Source: Gammaproteobacteria bacterium (lineage in GTDB: Bacteria > Pseudomonadota > Gammaproteobacteria > DSM-16500). Taken from it: 64,000 nucleotides of DNA. Under the pieces are notes generated by a model. The model saw nothing but the letters and a program-made list of their open reading frames with translations, made no database searches and was not told the origin of the DNA. Of this stretch, positions 63,890 to 64,000 are shown in pieces. Made by a program: the position numbers and the translations under genes. Every line of letters begins with the position of its first letter. The first letter of the stretch is position 1. The stretch lies in NCBI GenBank assembly GCA_013816845.1, contig JACDDU010000002.1:372001-436000 (forward strand), given 5' to 3'.

Positions 63890-64000
63890 ATGAATTCATA
63901 CCAAAAATTGAAAAATACATTTAAAAGAATTTCACATCTGCAATATTTACATCACATCGCGACATGGGATGAAGCCGTGATGATGCCTCCGGGTGCAGGC
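63890..64000 (+). CDS. M32 metallocarboxypeptidase (Taq family), N-terminal part, cut by the window edge
   Basis: The 37 codons to the right edge encode a start MNSYQKLKNTFKRISHLQYL and ATWDEAVMMPPGAG. The pattern of a helix followed by (L/A)xWDxxxxMPxGA is that of the M32 carboxypeptidase N-terminus (Taq carboxypeptidase). The zinc site HExxH lies beyond the window and cannot be checked. The GGCGGAATGG sequence ahead of the ATG gives a fair ribosome-binding site. Such enzymes remove C-terminal residues from peptides with Zn2+ or Co2+ in the cytosol. Confidence 0.8.
   Translation, partial: MNSYQKLKNTFKRISHLQYLHHIATWDEAVMMPPGAG

Overview
The window is AT-rich, gene-dense bacterial DNA with gammaproteobacterial housekeeping genes: recQ, uup, ettA, arfB, birA, and a bioA<>bioBFCD cluster laid out as in Enterobacteria and Legionella. 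It also carries many proteins of the kind seen in amoeba-associated or intracellular Legionellales: ankyrin-like proteins, papain/transglutaminase-like proteins, tandem unknown paralogues, and secreted cellulase and glucanase. A Legionellales-like host-associated gammaproteobacterium is my best reading. It is an inference from gene content, not from a marker gene. No tRNA, rRNA, CRISPR array, insertion sequence or integrase was seen.

Layout. 1-6.5 kb: 5' part of a secreted trehalase (leftward), a LuxR-type regulator, a von Willebrand A protein with a Q/N/P-rich tail, a LysR regulator, an alpha/beta hydrolase and an Asn-Pro-rich membrane protein. 6.5-11 kb: recQ, a cyclic-nucleotide-binding/CPBP membrane protein, a TTG-start small gene in front of an outer-membrane barrel gene, and a leftward two-gene micro-operon (48 aa N/Q/P-rich and 23 aa Lys/Arg-rich products). 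11.2-16.2 kb: biotin synthesis, with a BirA-type operator and strong promoter elements between bioA and bioBFCD; birA itself is at 38.3 kb. 16.3-21.5 kb: a C-H-D cysteine-hydrolase-like protein, uup, arfB, a possibly RGS-like protein and a response regulator/HPt pair. 21.6-26.3 kb: ettA, a DivK-like receiver, a PAS sensor kinase and an AAA/DUF4143-type ATPase.

26.5-35.0 kb holds the most striking gene. It encodes a 2,826-residue two-partner-secretion-type exoprotein with long internal repeats. Unexpectedly it ends in a transmembrane segment followed by two histidine-less HisKA-like segments; the second resembles the HisKA domain of the sensor kinase encoded 1.5 kb away. 35.4-38.0 kb: two tandem paralogues of unknown function. 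38.3-39.7 kb: birA and a CBS-domain protein. 39.9-45.0 kb: a tight leftward operon of fatty acyl-AMP ligase, double cNMP-binding/BFD-ferredoxin protein, cytochrome P450 and hotdog thioesterase. 45.2-49.9 kb: a secreted choloylglycine-hydrolase-family enzyme, a GH9 cellulase and a six-cysteine secreted protein. 50.1-62.3 kb: a C-H-D/ankyrin protein, a 1,747-residue Ser/Thr kinase-NTPase-GAF-adenylate cyclase, a FadL-family porin, an ankyrin-like protein and a catalytically degenerate C-H-D family member. 62.4-64 kb: a GH16 beta-glucanase and the start of an M32 carboxypeptidase.

How parts may connect. BirA probably acts on the bio operator. The cyclase could supply cAMP to the two cNMP-binding proteins in the window. 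The sensor kinase, receivers and HPt protein around ettA look like pieces of a multistep phosphorelay. Trehalase, cellulase and beta-glucanase together fit degradation of protist, algal, fungal or plant polymers and sugars. These links are inferences.
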